Of a stretch of 64,000 nucleotides of DNA, positions 17,158 to 29,624 are shown in pieces. The notes below the pieces were generated by a model. The model saw only the letters and a program-made list of their open reading frames with translations, searched no databases and was not told where the DNA came from. Numbering within the stretch: position 1 is the first letter of the stretch; each line of letters starts with the position of its first letter. Origin of the DNA: Halolamina pelagica (GTDB lineage Archaea > Halobacteriota > Halobacteria > Halobacteriales > Haloferacaceae); the NCBI RefSeq assembly GCF_001307315.1, contig NZ_LGUC01000001.1, positions 806,001 through 870,000 of the forward strand, read 5' to 3'. Made by a program: the position numbers and the translations under genes.

Positions 17158-17685
17158 CTACGCCTCGCTCTTGCAGGTCGTGTGGAGGTGGACGCGACCC
17201 TCGGCATCGACCTGAACCGAGACCTCGGCAGCGGCGGCCTCGCCGCAAGTGCCGGCGCCGACGCTTCGGATCGACTGCTCGGTGTTCGGAGCGGCGACGG
17301 TGGTGACGACGGTCGACCCGAACGCCACGGGTTCGAACTCGACGCCGAGCCCGGAGCCGCCCGTCGACCGGAACTGCCGGCGCTGGTGTGGCCCCACCGG
17401 TTCGAACGTCACCGCGCCGTCCCACGCGTCGGCGGGCACGTCGTCGAGGGTGTCGGCGTCCGGGAACGTGCGCTCGCTGTCGTCGCGATAGGTGATCCGG
17501 ACGCCGCCGAGGCCCGCTTCCACGACGGCGGCGGTGAACACGAGCGTCCGGTCGCTCTCGTTCGAGAAGCTGACGGTGAGTCGTTGGCCGCCGGGGGTCG
17601 GCGTCGAGTCGGCCGGTGCGCTACAGCCGGCCACGGGAACGGCGAGTGCGAGCCCGAGCCCTGCGAAATACTGGCGGCGCTGCAT
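17158..17685 (-). CDS. Predicted Tat lipoprotein, function unknown
   Basis: 175 residues. The N-terminus MQRRQYFAGLGLALAVPVAGC has a twin arginine, a hydrophobic stretch and a lipobox (VAGC), as in haloarchaeal Tat-exported lipoproteins. The mature part is small and beta-rich, with two cysteines near the end (TCGEAAAAEV and TTCKSEA) that could form a disulfide. No family recognised. It is on the opposite strand to the FAU-1 gene, with 7 bases between stops. Confidence 0.75.
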   Translation of the reverse strand: MQRRQYFAGLGLALAVPVAGCSAPADSTPTPGGQRLTVSFSNESDRTLVFTAAVVEAGLGGVRITYRDDSERTFPDADTLDDVPADAWDGAVTFEPVGPHQRRQFRSTGGSGLGVEFEPVAFGSTVVTTVAAPNTEQSIRSVGAGTCGEAAAAEVSVQVDAEGRVHLHTTCKSEA

Positions 17686-17727
17686 ACCGATACGTCGCGC
17701 GTGTTCGAAATGAAGCCACCGGCCCGG

Positions 17728-18054
17728 TCAGAAGTGATTGGGGTGCTCGGTCGCGTGCTGCAGTTCGCCGCCACGGCCGCCTTCGACGGTCGAGTCGCCC
17801 TGCTCGCCCGTCGAGGGGACGATGACGTGGACCTCGTCGACGTCGTCGAACTCCATGATCATGTCGCGTTTGATGTTCTGGGCGGTGAGATCGCTGATCC
17901 CACAGCCGGCACAGGCCCCGCCGAGTTCGACGCTGACGGTGCCGGTCTCCGGGTTGGCCTCCCGGACGACGCTTCGCCCGCCGTGCATCTGGATGATGGG
18001 CATCTGCCCGGTCATCCAGGTTTCGACGCGCTCTTTCAGGCTCTCCTGGCTCAT
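17728..18054 (-). CDS. NifU C-terminal domain Fe-S scaffold protein
   Basis: 108 residues. [20 protein letters not shown] contains the CxxC of NifU C-terminal/Nfu domains (about residues 48-51). Upstream [11 protein letters not shown] and downstream [16 protein letters not shown] complete the domain. It should carry or transfer iron-sulfur clusters in the cytoplasm. Leftward, 42 bases upstream of the lipoprotein gene. Confidence 0.85.
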   Translation of the reverse strand: MSQESLKERVETWMTGQMPIIQMHGGRSVVREANPETGTVSVELGGACAGCGISDLTAQNIKRDMIMEFDDVDEVHVIVPSTGEQGDSTVEGGRGGELQHATEHPNHF

Positions 18055-18150
18055 TGTCTCTCGTTGGGGGCGGGGACACTGGTAGCTTGCGGTTTTCCTG
18101 CACGCTGGCGGCCGCGAAAAAACTGTATCACGATCGTTCCTCCCGGTGGC

Positions 18151-19569
18151 TCAGGGATGCTCGTGCCGCCGAAGCCGGGCGAGCGCGCCGGCGCCGACGC
18201 CAGCCAGCGCCGCGAGCGGGCCGAGTCCGGGCGTGCTCACGCGCGAGGGTGTCTCCGTCGCCGTCGGCGTCTCGGCGCTCGTCGGCGTCGCCGCGCCGTC
18301 GTCGAACCCCCACGTCGTCTCGCCGTCGGCGTCCGGGAACACGTACAGCGCCGCCGGCGACTGCCCGGTGGCGCGCGAGGCGGCGACGAACGTCGAACCG
18401 GGGACGGCGACGCGGGCGGTCCAGAACTCCGCGTGGGGGCGGTCGGCCCACCACGTCAGTTCCAGCGGCGCTGCGGGATCGGACACGTCGTGCCGCTTCA
18501 CGCCGCCGCGGTACCACGAACTGTAGAGGATCTCGTTTCTGAACTCGAAGTTGTGGGCGGTCGTCCAGACCCCTTGCTGGGTCGCGTCCGGCGTGGGCGG
18601 CGGATCGATCGTCGCGCGGTGGGTGGGCGATTCCGGCGTCGACACGTCGTAGAGGTCGATCCCGCCCGGGCCGCCCTCGGGGCGCTCCTCGGTGGCCCAG
18701 GCCTCGCGCCCGATCGCGAGCAGGTCGCCGGACTCGTCGACGGCGGCGTAGTGGTCGTTGCCCGGGAGCCCGTCGTAGCCGTCCGCGCCGGACTCGTACT
18801 GGTCGATCACGGTCCCCGGGTCGCGGCCGATGTGGGTGAGTACCGTCGGCGACGCGGGGTCGGTCACGTCGAGCAGCCACGTGCCGGCGTCCCAGTGGGC
18901 GAGGTAGGCGACGCCGTCCTGGACGAACACGTCGTGGAGCGTCCGCGGGTACGGGGCGAGATCGCCCCAGCGCTCGTCGTGTTCGCGGAGCGACCACGCG
19001 CCGATCTCGGTCGGCTCGCCCGCCACGTCGACGATCGACAGCGCCCGCCGGTCACCCCGGTTGACGGTGAGGTAGGCGCGGTCGCCCTCGAGGTCGCAGT
19101 TGTGGATCGGGTAGTCGGTCTCGTAGAACGCGCGGTGCTCGGGGCGAGACGGCTCGGCAACGTCGACGACCAGCGCCCCCGAAAGGTCGCTCTGGCCGGG
19201 GTTCGCCGGGCCGACGACCAGCAGCGTGTCGCCCGAGAGCTTCACGTCGTATATCCCCGTGAGTGGGCCGCCCTCGCGGTCGGCGAGCAGGTCGCGGCGC
19301 TCGGCGAGGATCGCGGGGTCGTCGGGATCGGAAACGTCGACCACCACATAGCCCGTCGTCGCGGCGACGAACGCGGTGGTGCCGTCGTCGGAGACGACTG
19401 CATCGGTCGCGCCGCCGACGTGGAGCCGTGCGAGCGGGCCGTACCCCGTGTCAGTCCGGGTCGGCGGCGTCCCGTCGGGGTCGCCCTCCGGCGGCGTCGG
19501 GTGGGCAGCGGCCCGCCCGGGGAGGAGGGCGCCGGCGGCGAGCATGGCGAGCGCCTCGCGCCTGCGCAT
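18151..19569 (-). CDS. LVIVD-repeat surface protein with Tat signal and PGF-CTERM-like anchor
   Basis: 472 residues. The N-terminus MRRREALAMLAAGALLPGRAA is a Tat-type signal. The body is a beta-propeller of LVIVD-type repeats: GYVVVDVSDPDDP, GALVVDVAEPSRP, GIDLYDVSTPESP, GVKRHDVSDPAAP. The C-terminus has a Thr/Pro-rich spacer, then PGLGPLAALAGVGAGALA and a basic tail RLRRHEHP. That pattern matches the PGF-CTERM signal processed by archaeosortase, so the protein is probably anchored outside the cell. No substrate known. Confidence 0.82.
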   Translation of the reverse strand: MRRREALAMLAAGALLPGRAAAHPTPPEGDPDGTPPTRTDTGYGPLARLHVGGATDAVVSDDGTTAFVAATTGYVVVDVSDPDDPAILAERRDLLADREGGPLTGIYDVKLSGDTLLVVGPANPGQSDLSGALVVDVAEPSRPEHRAFYETDYPIHNCDLEGDRAYLTVNRGDRRALSIVDVAGEPTEIGAWSLREHDERWGDLAPYPRTLHDVFVQDGVAYLAHWDAGTWLLDVTDPASPTVLTHIGRDPGTVIDQYESGADGYDGLPGNDHYAAVDESGDLLAIGREAWATEERPEGGPGGIDLYDVSTPESPTHRATIDPPPTPDATQQGVWTTAHNFEFRNEILYSSWYRGGVKRHDVSDPAAPLELTWWADRPHAEFWTARVAVPGSTFVAASRATGQSPAALYVFPDADGETTWGFDDGAATPTSAETPTATETPSRVSTPGLGPLAALAGVGAGALARLRRHEHP

Positions 19570-19667
19570 AGCTGTCGGGAGCGGGCGTGAACGGATAAGG
19601 GGCCGGGTCGTGCCAGCGAGCCTGACGGGGGCGAAACGGGCTTGGGATCGGCGCCCGACGACAGCGT

Positions 19668-20405
19668 ATGGACGACACACCCCTCGCCGGACGGGTCGCG
19701 CTGGTGACCGGGAGCGCATCGGGGCTGGGGCGCGGGCTCGCGCTCGCGCTGGCGGACTGGGGCGCCGACGTGGCGGTCCACTACCACACCAGCGCCGAGG
19801 CGGCAGCCGCGACGGCGGCGGAGGCCCGCGAACACGACGTGTGCGCCACGACAGTGCAGGCTGACGTGACCGACCCCGAGAGCGTCGACGACGTGTTCGA
19901 CGACGTGGAGACCGCGCTGGGGAGCGTCGACGTGCTGGTGAACAACGTCGGCGACTTCGCGCCCCAGCACTGGGCAGAGATCGATCTCGACACCTGGAAC
20001 CGGGTGCTCGCGACGAACCTCACCGGGACGATGCTCTGCTCGCGGCGGGCGCTGCCCGGAATGCGCGAGCGGGAGTGGGGCCGCATCGTCAACGTCGGCT
20101 ACGCGAGCAGCGAGCACGCGCTCGTCGGGCCGACGAACTTCCCCTACTTCGTCGCGAAGACGGGCGTGTTGATGTTCACCAGAATGCTCGCCGCCGACAC
20201 GCAGGACGACGGGATCACGGTCAACGCAGTGTCGCCGTACGTGCTCGAAACCAGCGACGAGTTCCCCGACGACGCGCCGCGAGGACGCTGGGGGAGCGTG
20301 GAAGACGTCGCCAACGCGCTACGGTTTTTCTGTCGGCCGGAGAACGACTACGTCTCGGGCGAGAACGTCGAAATCGACGGCGGGTGGCTGCCCGAGGAGA
20401 TCTAG
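19668..20405 (+). CDS. Short-chain dehydrogenase/reductase (FabG-like)
   Basis: 245 residues, classical SDR size. The cofactor motif is TGSASGLGRG (about residue 15), the structural motif NNVGDF (about 91), the active site is Ser in VGYASSEHAL with YFVAK (about 157), and VNAVSPYVLET follows. The residue after strand 2 (VHYHTSAE) lacks an acidic residue, suggesting NADP(H) rather than NAD(H). The stop codon overlaps the convergent gene at CTAG 20402-20405. Confidence 0.87.
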   Translation: MDDTPLAGRVALVTGSASGLGRGLALALADWGADVAVHYHTSAEAAAATAAEAREHDVCATTVQADVTDPESVDDVFDDVETALGSVDVLVNNVGDFAPQHWAEIDLDTWNRVLATNLTGTMLCSRRALPGMREREWGRIVNVGYASSEHALVGPTNFPYFVAKTGVLMFTRMLAADTQDDGITVNAVSPYVLETSDEFPDDAPRGRWGSVEDVANALRFFCRPENDYVSGENVEIDGGWLPEEI

Positions 20406-20782
20406 TAGTCCGGCGCGTCGTCCTCGACTTCGCGCTTGAGCGACTCCCGCCGGGACTTGGCGTCACGGCCCGTCGCTTCGAGCAGGAAGTCGTTCTTCGT
20501 GTCGACGGCCTCGCCGGCCGCTTCGAGTTCGTCCGCGTCGAGTTCGGTGGGGTCACGCTCCTCGAACTCCACGCCGAGCCAGTCCTTCTTGCCGGAGTAC
20601 TTCACCGCGCCGGCGACGACGCGGTCGAAAACGGGGTTGTCGGGGTTGCCAACGACGTAGAGGTCGTTCCCCTTGTACTCCTCAGTGCCGGTGATCTCGC
20701 CGAAGTACTCCTCGACTGCTGCCTCCATGTCCGGGATGCGCTCCTCCAGGGTCTCTCCGCGGCGCATCTTGTACTCCTTCAT
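20402..20782 (-). CDS. DUF5611-like conserved haloarchaeal protein
   Basis: 126 residues starting MKEYKMRRGETLEERIPD. Segments NDLYVVGNPDNPVFDRVVAGAVKYSGKKDWL and the acidic C-terminal helix match a haloarchaeal family I recall as DUF5611. Function unknown; a small alpha/beta fold is likely. It converges with the SDR gene and shares its terminal CTAG. Confidence 0.72.
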   Translation of the reverse strand: MKEYKMRRGETLEERIPDMEAAVEEYFGEITGTEEYKGNDLYVVGNPDNPVFDRVVAGAVKYSGKKDWLGVEFEERDPTELDADELEAAGEAVDTKNDFLLEATGRDAKSRRESLKREVEDDAPDY

Positions 20783-20824
20783 GCCCGCCCGTTTGCGAGC
20801 GGTCGGTTTACCTGTTATGGGTCG

Positions 20825-22174
20825 CTACTCCGCCTTCTGCTGCTCGGTGATGTAGCCGACGCGACACTCCGGGCAGATGTCGCCCGCACGCATCGAGGAG
20901 TTCCCGACGTCGCGGGTCAGCCCGCACTCGGGGCAGACGTACTCGAGCTCCGCGTCGCGGCTCGATCGCTCGAGGTCGACGTTCGCCGTCGGCGTCACCG
21001 ACGCGTCGCGCGATTCGCCCGTCCGCGTCCGGTCGCCGTTCTCGCGATCGGCCTCGGTCGGTTCGGCGTCGGTGGTCGGCGAAGTCGTGGCGCCGGATTC
21101 GATGTCCGTGGCCGACGATGTCGCGGACTCGGGTTCGTCGTCCGTCGTGAACCCCTCGCCGAAGTCGATGTCCGCCGGTTCGCCGTCCGGAACCGTCGCG
21201 TCGTGACCCTCGTCCTCACCCGGGGCGTCGGGCCACGGCATGTGGCCGTCGTCGGTCTCCTCGGGGTCGCTCTCGGTCGGTTCGGCGTCTGCTGGCTCGG
21301 GATCGGCCGGGGTGGGGTCGGCGTCGACGATCTCGGCGTCCTCGGACTCCACTGCGGTGGGTGTCGAAGGCTGCTGCGTCTCGTCCGCTTCCGACCCCGT
21401 CGACGCCCGCGACTCGGACGACGCCGTCGGCTCGGGCTCCGGCTCGGCGACCGACGAGTCGGGATCGGCGTCGATGATCTCGGCATCGGTGCCCTCCGGC
21501 GCCGCGGACTCCTCGACTTCGGGGTCCTGATCGGGGACTTCCTCCGGGCTGGCTTCCTCTTCCCACTGCTTTCGGGCGTTCTCGGGCGGCGGCGTCTCGT
21601 CCTCGTCGAGGATGACGCCGTCGTCGTCCGCCGCGTCGGGGATCTCCGCGTCCTCGGCGGCCGCCGACCGCTGCCCCGGGTGGACGGGCACGTCGTCGTC
21701 CTCGTCATCCTCGGGCTCGGCCGGTCCCTGGAGCATGTCGTCGTCGCGCTCGGCCTGTTCGATGATGTCGGCGACGCCACGTTCGACGGGGTCCTCATCG
21801 GCGTCGGTGACTGCCTCGGACGACGCCTCGGCCGGCTCCGCGTCGGCCGCCGGCGTCTCGTCGGCGCTCGGCTCCGGCTCGGGGGCGCTCTCGGCTCCAC
21901 CCGGCGAGAGCTCGTCAGTCCCCCACTCCTCGGCGCCTCCGGCGTCACTGTCCGGGGTTGCCGACTCGGTCGTCGGCGACTCGCCCGTCGCCGACTCCCG
22001 AAGCTGCTCGATCGAGGTGATCTCCTTGTTCTCGCTGACAACCTGCTTCTCGCCGCAGCGCTGGCAGGTCTTGACCTCCCGGACGGTAACGACGACCTCG
22101 TTACCCTCCTCCGTTCGTTCACGCTCGGTCTCCGGCTCGCCGAAGTCGTGTCCGAGCAGACACCTGAGTCCCAT
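20825..22174 (-). CDS. Acidic linker protein with zinc ribbons at both ends (DUF7093-like)
   Basis: 449 residues. The N-terminus MGLRCLLGHDFGEPE leads to a ribbon with CQRCGEKQVV (about residues 37-46). Residues about 60-385 are low-complexity and rich in Glu, Asp, Ala, Ser and Pro. The C-terminus has CPECGLTRDV and GDICPECRVGYI, a second four-Cys ribbon. No signal or membrane segments. This architecture matches a haloarchaeal family I recall as DUF7093; two zinc modules on an intrinsically disordered tether suggest an adaptor role, which is inference. Confidence 0.7.
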   Translation of the reverse strand: MGLRCLLGHDFGEPETERERTEEGNEVVVTVREVKTCQRCGEKQVVSENKEITSIEQLRESATGESPTTESATPDSDAGGAEEWGTDELSPGGAESAPEPEPSADETPAADAEPAEASSEAVTDADEDPVERGVADIIEQAERDDDMLQGPAEPEDDEDDDVPVHPGQRSAAAEDAEIPDAADDDGVILDEDETPPPENARKQWEEEASPEEVPDQDPEVEESAAPEGTDAEIIDADPDSSVAEPEPEPTASSESRASTGSEADETQQPSTPTAVESEDAEIVDADPTPADPEPADAEPTESDPEETDDGHMPWPDAPGEDEGHDATVPDGEPADIDFGEGFTTDDEPESATSSATDIESGATTSPTTDAEPTEADRENGDRTRTGESRDASVTPTANVDLERSSRDAELEYVCPECGLTRDVGNSSMRAGDICPECRVGYITEQQKAE

Positions 22175-22301
22175 TACCCGAGTTAGACAGGCGGAAGGCT
22201 AAAAATACCCCGCCACCTCCCGGCGTAACTTGTTCCCCCACAGGCCGCACAGGCGAGCAGCCGCCGGTAGAGGTAAGCCGATCGCACACCCACAGACGGG
22301 T

Positions 22302-22598
22302 ATGGCCGTCAGTCCAGAGCTTCGCGACAGGGACGAGGTGGAGTTCGAGGTGCTCGCGGCGCTGGCCGATCGCGCCGAGGAGGGGATGAGCGTTCTCGAA
22401 CTTCGGGCGGCGGTCGACACGGACATCGACCGGCTCGAACCCGCACTCGGCGACCTGAAGGAGGAGGGGCTGATCGACGTCGAGAGCGACGGGGAGCGCG
22501 TCGTGCTCTACCCCGCCGAGGGCGTCGTCGCCGACCCCGAGGAGCTGGACGACGATCCGAGCATCCTGCAGCACCTCCGCGAGCGGTTCGGCTTCTGA
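22302..22598 (+). CDS. Small winged-helix protein (DUF6432-like)
   Basis: 98 residues. FEVLAALADRAEEGMSVLELRAAVDTDIDRLEPALGDLKEEGLIDVES reads as a MarR/ArsR-type helix-turn-helix with a wing at GERVVLYPAEG. The C-terminal tail LQHLRERFGF is amphipathic. Probably a DNA-binding regulator. ATG 22302 gives the shortest family-like start; upstream in-frame sequence is Arg/Pro-rich and not coding-like. It diverges from the DUF7093-like gene. Confidence 0.7.
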   Translation: MAVSPELRDRDEVEFEVLAALADRAEEGMSVLELRAAVDTDIDRLEPALGDLKEEGLIDVESDGERVVLYPAEGVVADPEELDDDPSILQHLRERFGF

Positions 22599-22646
22599 GT
22601 CGCGGAACCGGCGGTGTTTTTCCCGCCGCCGGCTAACTTCCGGGCA

Positions 22647-23693
22647 ATGACGTTAGTCGCCGGGAGCCACACCGACCACGGCGCCACGTTCGGCGATCGT
22701 GGCGGCCGATCCGTCGTCGAGGAGTACGGGCGTCCCGACCGTGCCGTGCGAGCGGTACGAAACGCGGTCGGGGTGATCGAGATGGGGTACGGCGTGGTCG
22801 TCGTCACCGGGGCGGACCGCCGGGCTGTCGTCGACGACGCCGTCACGAACGGGGTGCCAAGCGCGGACGGCGAGGGCTGTTACGCGCTGGCGCTCGCCGC
22901 CGACGGCACCGTCGAGACGGAACTGTTCGTGTACGACGCCGGCCAGCGCCTGCTGCTTTTCACGCCGCCCGGCCGCGAGGGCGCGCTGGCTGACCGGCTC
23001 AGCGGCGACCACCGGGACGCCGACGTCCGCGACGCGACGACCGAGTTCGGGGTGTTCGGCGTCCACGGCCCGATGGCGACGGAGAAGATCGCCTCGGTGC
23101 TCCACAACGCCGGCGCGCCGACGGGCGCGTACTCGTTCGTCCGTGGGTCGATGGGTGACGCCGGCGTCTCCGTCGTCGCCGGCGACGCCCCCGGCGGCGA
23201 GGAGAGCTACGAGGTGATCTGTGCCGCCGACGACGCCGCGGAGGTGTGGACCACACTCCTCTCGCGTGGTAACGGCGCGGCGCCGTTCGGCTATCAGACG
23301 TACGAGACGCTGACGCTCGAAGCGGGGACGCCGCTGTTCGAGTCCGAAATCCGGGGCGAACGACCGGAGACAGTCGGACTGACCGACGTGGCTGGCCTCG
23401 AGGGAGCCGTCGAGGATCCGACCCACCGACTGGTCGGCCTGGAGCTCGACGCCGATGTCGACGACTCGCTTCCGGCGGCCGGGTCGGCGGTGGTCGGTGA
23501 GGACCGACCCGTCGGCGAACTGACCCGCGTCCGGTGGAGCCCGTCGCTGTCGACGGCGGTCGCGTTCGCGCGAGTCGAGCCGGGAGAGACGGTGCGAGCA
23601 GTCAGTACCGACGAAGGGGAGATACCGGCTGGGGGAGTTGCGCTCCCGTTCGTCGAGGGGAGCGACCGGTCGAGGCGGCTCCCGACGTACTGA
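22647..23693 (+). CDS. GcvT/YgfZ-like folate-binding family protein
   Basis: 348 residues. The N-terminal half follows the aminomethyltransferase fold (AVRAVRNAVGVIEMGYGVVVVTGADRR, about 34-60; FVYDAGQRLLLFTPP, about 98) and the C-terminal half ends with a beta-barrel (TRVRWSPSLSTAVAFARVEPG). There is no adjacent gcvH or gcvP, and the protein is closer to the YgfZ/IscA-associated branch that supports Fe-S enzymes than to true glycine cleavage T protein. It is 48 bases after the winged-helix gene on the same strand. Confidence 0.72.
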   Translation: MTLVAGSHTDHGATFGDRGGRSVVEEYGRPDRAVRAVRNAVGVIEMGYGVVVVTGADRRAVVDDAVTNGVPSADGEGCYALALAADGTVETELFVYDAGQRLLLFTPPGREGALADRLSGDHRDADVRDATTEFGVFGVHGPMATEKIASVLHNAGAPTGAYSFVRGSMGDAGVSVVAGDAPGGEESYEVICAADDAAEVWTTLLSRGNGAAPFGYQTYETLTLEAGTPLFESEIRGERPETVGLTDVAGLEGAVEDPTHRLVGLELDADVDDSLPAAGSAVVGEDRPVGELTRVRWSPSLSTAVAFARVEPGETVRAVSTDEGEIPAGGVALPFVEGSDRSRRLPTY

Positions 23694-23720
23694 GCGCGCG
23701 GCCGTCACCGGGAGATCGTC

Positions 23721-24809
23721 CTACGGCAGGTAGCTGCGCAGGTGCTCCCGGGAGAAAAGCGTCGTCGGGCGGTCCATGTGGACGCCGATTTCGCCCGACG
23801 TGAGCCGGAGGCCGAGTCGCTGGACGGGTGCTGGGAGGGAGTAGGCTCGCCGGAGCCAGTGGCCGAGTCGGATCTCCCTCGCGAGTTCGTCGCGCCACGC
23901 GACCTCGTAAGCCGACAGCGTCGCCGGCTCTTCAGGGTCGATCTGTCGGACCGCGTGGTCGGCCGACCGCATCCCGTAGAGGATCCCGCCACCCGTGAAG
24001 GGTTTCGTCTGTGCGGCGGCGTCGCCGACGAGGAACACCCGGTGGGAGGTGACCGAGTCCGGCGGGCCGATGGGGATGGCGCCCGAGCAGAACCGGTCGA
24101 TCTCGGCGCCGTAGGCGTCGACGAGACGGTCGAATCGGGCACGGGCGTCCTCGTCGGCGTCCGGGCGGACCGCGAGACCGTACTCGACGCCTGCCTCACC
24201 TCGTGGGATCCGCCACGCGAAGAAGCTCGGAACCGTGAGGTGCACGTCGACGAAGTCGCCGTGGTCCGGTTCCGGGTCGAACCCTAACACGCCGTGGAGT
24301 TTCTCGTCGGGTTCCGGGAGGTCGACCGCCCGGCGGACCCGCGAGACGGGGCCGTCACAGCCGGCGACCATCCGCGCCTCGACGGTGAAGGGATCGGCGT
24401 CGTCGGGCGAGACCGTGAGCTCGACGCTGTCGGCGCCCTCGTCAACGCCCGTAACGGTGTGGCCGTCGTGGATCTCCGCGCCGGCGTCGCGGGCCGCCGC
24501 CGCGAGCGTGCGGTCGAGTTGCTCGCGGTCGATGACGTTCGAGACGGGCTCGTCCTTGTAGAAGGGGTAGGCGTCGCTGTCCGGGCCGCCGACGTGGAAG
24601 TCGGCGCCGTACACCTCGTTCTGGAGCAGTTCCTCGCGGGCGCCGTCGGGTGTGTACTCCCAGATGTCTCTGGAGACGTGCCCCGAACAGGCCAGCGGCG
24701 TCCCGATCTCGCCCTGTTCGAAGGCGATCACGTCGTGGCCCGCCTCGGCCGCGCGGCGGGCGACGCGTGCGCCGGCGGGCCCGACGCCGACGACGGCGAA
24801 GTCGTACAT
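23721..24809 (-). CDS. Geranylgeranyl reductase-family FAD oxidoreductase
   Basis: 362 residues. The N-terminus YDFAVVGVGPAGARVARRAAE is a Rossmann FAD motif. CSGHVSRDIWEY (about 41) and the FAD ribityl motif VFLVGDAAAQTKPFTGGGI (about 270) are characteristic of the geranylgeranyl/digeranylgeranylglycerophospholipid reductase group. These enzymes saturate the isoprenoid chains of archaeal lipids or quinones; which substrate applies here is not visible. ATG 24809 is the family start; longer in-frame starts add non-homologous sequence. Confidence 0.83.
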   Translation of the reverse strand: MYDFAVVGVGPAGARVARRAAEAGHDVIAFEQGEIGTPLACSGHVSRDIWEYTPDGAREELLQNEVYGADFHVGGPDSDAYPFYKDEPVSNVIDREQLDRTLAAAARDAGAEIHDGHTVTGVDEGADSVELTVSPDDADPFTVEARMVAGCDGPVSRVRRAVDLPEPDEKLHGVLGFDPEPDHGDFVDVHLTVPSFFAWRIPRGEAGVEYGLAVRPDADEDARARFDRLVDAYGAEIDRFCSGAIPIGPPDSVTSHRVFLVGDAAAQTKPFTGGGILYGMRSADHAVRQIDPEEPATLSAYEVAWRDELAREIRLGHWLRRAYSLPAPVQRLGLRLTSGEIGVHMDRPTTLFSREHLRSYLP

Positions 24810-24992
24810 GCCCACGGCTATCAGGGCGCGGACCATATGTCTCGTGGTTAGGGGCTCACAGCCGACGCGCTGCAGTTTGCGGGCCGGTGCGTCGGAACAC
24901 CCGCCGTGTTCGACCCGCACGATCGGTTAGTGCATCGGCGGCGCTGGTCGCGCTCTGGTACTTGAACTCCGGGGCGTAAGTGCTCGCCGCGA

Positions 24993-25993
24993 TCAGTCGA
25001 CGATCGCGAGCCCACGACACGTCTGCTCGCCGACGGGCTCCGGCCAGGCAACGGCGATTTCGGCCCAAGAGTCGCCGCCGTCGTCAGTCCGATACAGCCC
25101 GTGGTTGTTCGCGGCCCACACCGTGGCCTCGTCGGCACCGCGTTCGAGCACCGCCCGGTACACCCCTCCCCGGTCGGAATCCCGCGGTCGTCGAGGCGCT
25201 CCCACGTGTCGCCCTCCCGTCGGTAAAGGTAGGACTCGCCGACGCGGTGGGCCTCCCGCGCGCTCGTCGCCGCCGAAAGGAGTACTCGCGGGGTGGGTCG
25301 ACCGCTCGAAGCCTTCTCCAGCCCGACCGCGACGCTCCAGCAGTAGGTGTGGTCGAGCCCGGCCTGGGGGTGCTGCCAGGACTCGCCGGCGTCAGTCGTC
25401 TCGGCGTAGCCGTCGCCCGCCGCGACCCACGCGTGGCCCGGCCTGTCGGGGTGGGTGGTGATGGTGTGCGTATCGAGGCGAGCGCCCGGCACGCGATCGG
25501 TCCACTCGACACCGTCCGCGCCCAGGCGTGCCCGGACGAGCGCGCCGGCCTCGACGGCGACGTGGAGCAGGTCCGGGTCGCCGGGGTCGGGCTCGATCCA
25601 CCGGACGTGGTGGGTGTCGGGTCGCGGCGGGAACGACCACTCGTCCGACGAAGGGAGGGTCGTGAGGCCGTCGAGTGGCTCGAACGTCTCGCCGGCGTCG
25701 GTGGACCGATAGACGCGACTGGGTTCGGTGCCGGCGTAGACGGTTTCGGGATCGTCGGGGGCGACCGCGATCGAGGTGACGGCGTCCTGCTCGATCCCGT
25801 CGGCGCGGGCCCACGATTCGCCGCCGTCAGTCGATCGCTGGAGGCCGTCCTCGAACGTGCCGACGAGGACGGCCCCGCCGGTCACCGCGACGCACTCGGT
25901 TCGGGAGTCGAACGGGCGCTCGCGCACCATCGACTCGCGGTCGGCGTCGACGACGAACAGGGCGTCCTCGTAGACGACGTAAGCGGTAGTCAT
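24993..25993 (-). CDS. BNR/sortilin-like beta-propeller protein, one frameshift
   Basis: Adding one base to the C4 run at 25168-25171 joins GIPTG to GGVYRAVLERGADEATV and gives 333 residues. Asp-box repeats are clear: RSTDGGESW, RSTDAGETF, ETTDAGESW and RTDDGGDSW, evenly spaced. This is a BNR/WD40-like propeller of the kind annotated as glycosyl hydrolase or YCF48-related. There is no signal peptide, so it is probably cytoplasmic. Ligand unknown. Confidence 0.78.
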
Positions 25994-26039
25994 AGCCGGG
26001 GTGAGGGCCGCTGGCGTCGAAAAGGTAGCGCCGGCGGCG

Positions 26040-26508
26040 TTACTGCCCGGTCGGCGTCTCGGTTTCGGTCCCCGTCCCGCTCTCGTTTGCGAGGTGGTCG
26101 TGGTGATCCTGGTGCGCGGCTTGGTCGCGGTAGGTGAGCCCGATCAGGTAGTCGGCGCCGTCGTACCGGTACACCCCACCCACGCCGTCGTCGCACTGGC
26201 GGGTGAACGTGTTCGAAATCTCCCGCCCCGTGGGGATCGACAGCCCGCGGTGGACGCGCTCGCCGTCCTCGGCATCCTTGAGTTCGTCGAGCGGGCCCCG
26301 GAGTTCGGGGATCTCGTCGACGGCTTCGGGATCGAGCCGACACTGGGTCTCGCTCTCCTCGCCGCTGGCTCGGATAACGGTCATCGACACCGGGGCTCGG
26401 CGAAGGGGTTGAGGCGGGCGCGCTCGGCGGCCGTACAGCCCGCGAGCCCCGTGGTCGCGACGGCGCCGACCGCCGCGAGCAGCCGCCGGCGTGTCGGGGC
26501 GTCGGTCA

Positions 26509-26509
<1 letters not shown>
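26040..26509 (-). CDS. Predicted Tat lipoprotein, one frameshift
   Basis: The start MTDAPTRRRLLAAVGAVA leads to a lipobox (GLAGC, about residues 21-25). The frame ends early unless one base is added to the G4 run at 26392-26395 (C4 on the coding strand), which joins RLNPFAEP to PVSMTVIRASGEESE and gives 156 residues. The second part has two Cys (TQCRLDPEAV and RQCDDGVGG) and a His/Asp cluster near the end. Its ATG overlaps the uvrA stop in TGATG, so it is coupled to uvrA. No family recognised. Confidence 0.65.
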
Positions 26510-29544
<3,035 letters not shown>

Positions 29545-29624
29545 TCAGCGCGGGATACGGAGTCGGGAGGGTTGAACCCGTCGGTCCCGGGGTATCGCAC
29601 ACGCGGCCCCTGTCCGCAGTCCGG

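Noticed and set aside
22647-23693. Glycine cleavage system T protein
   Set aside because: No gcvH or gcvP nearby and the sequence fits the YgfZ-like branch better.
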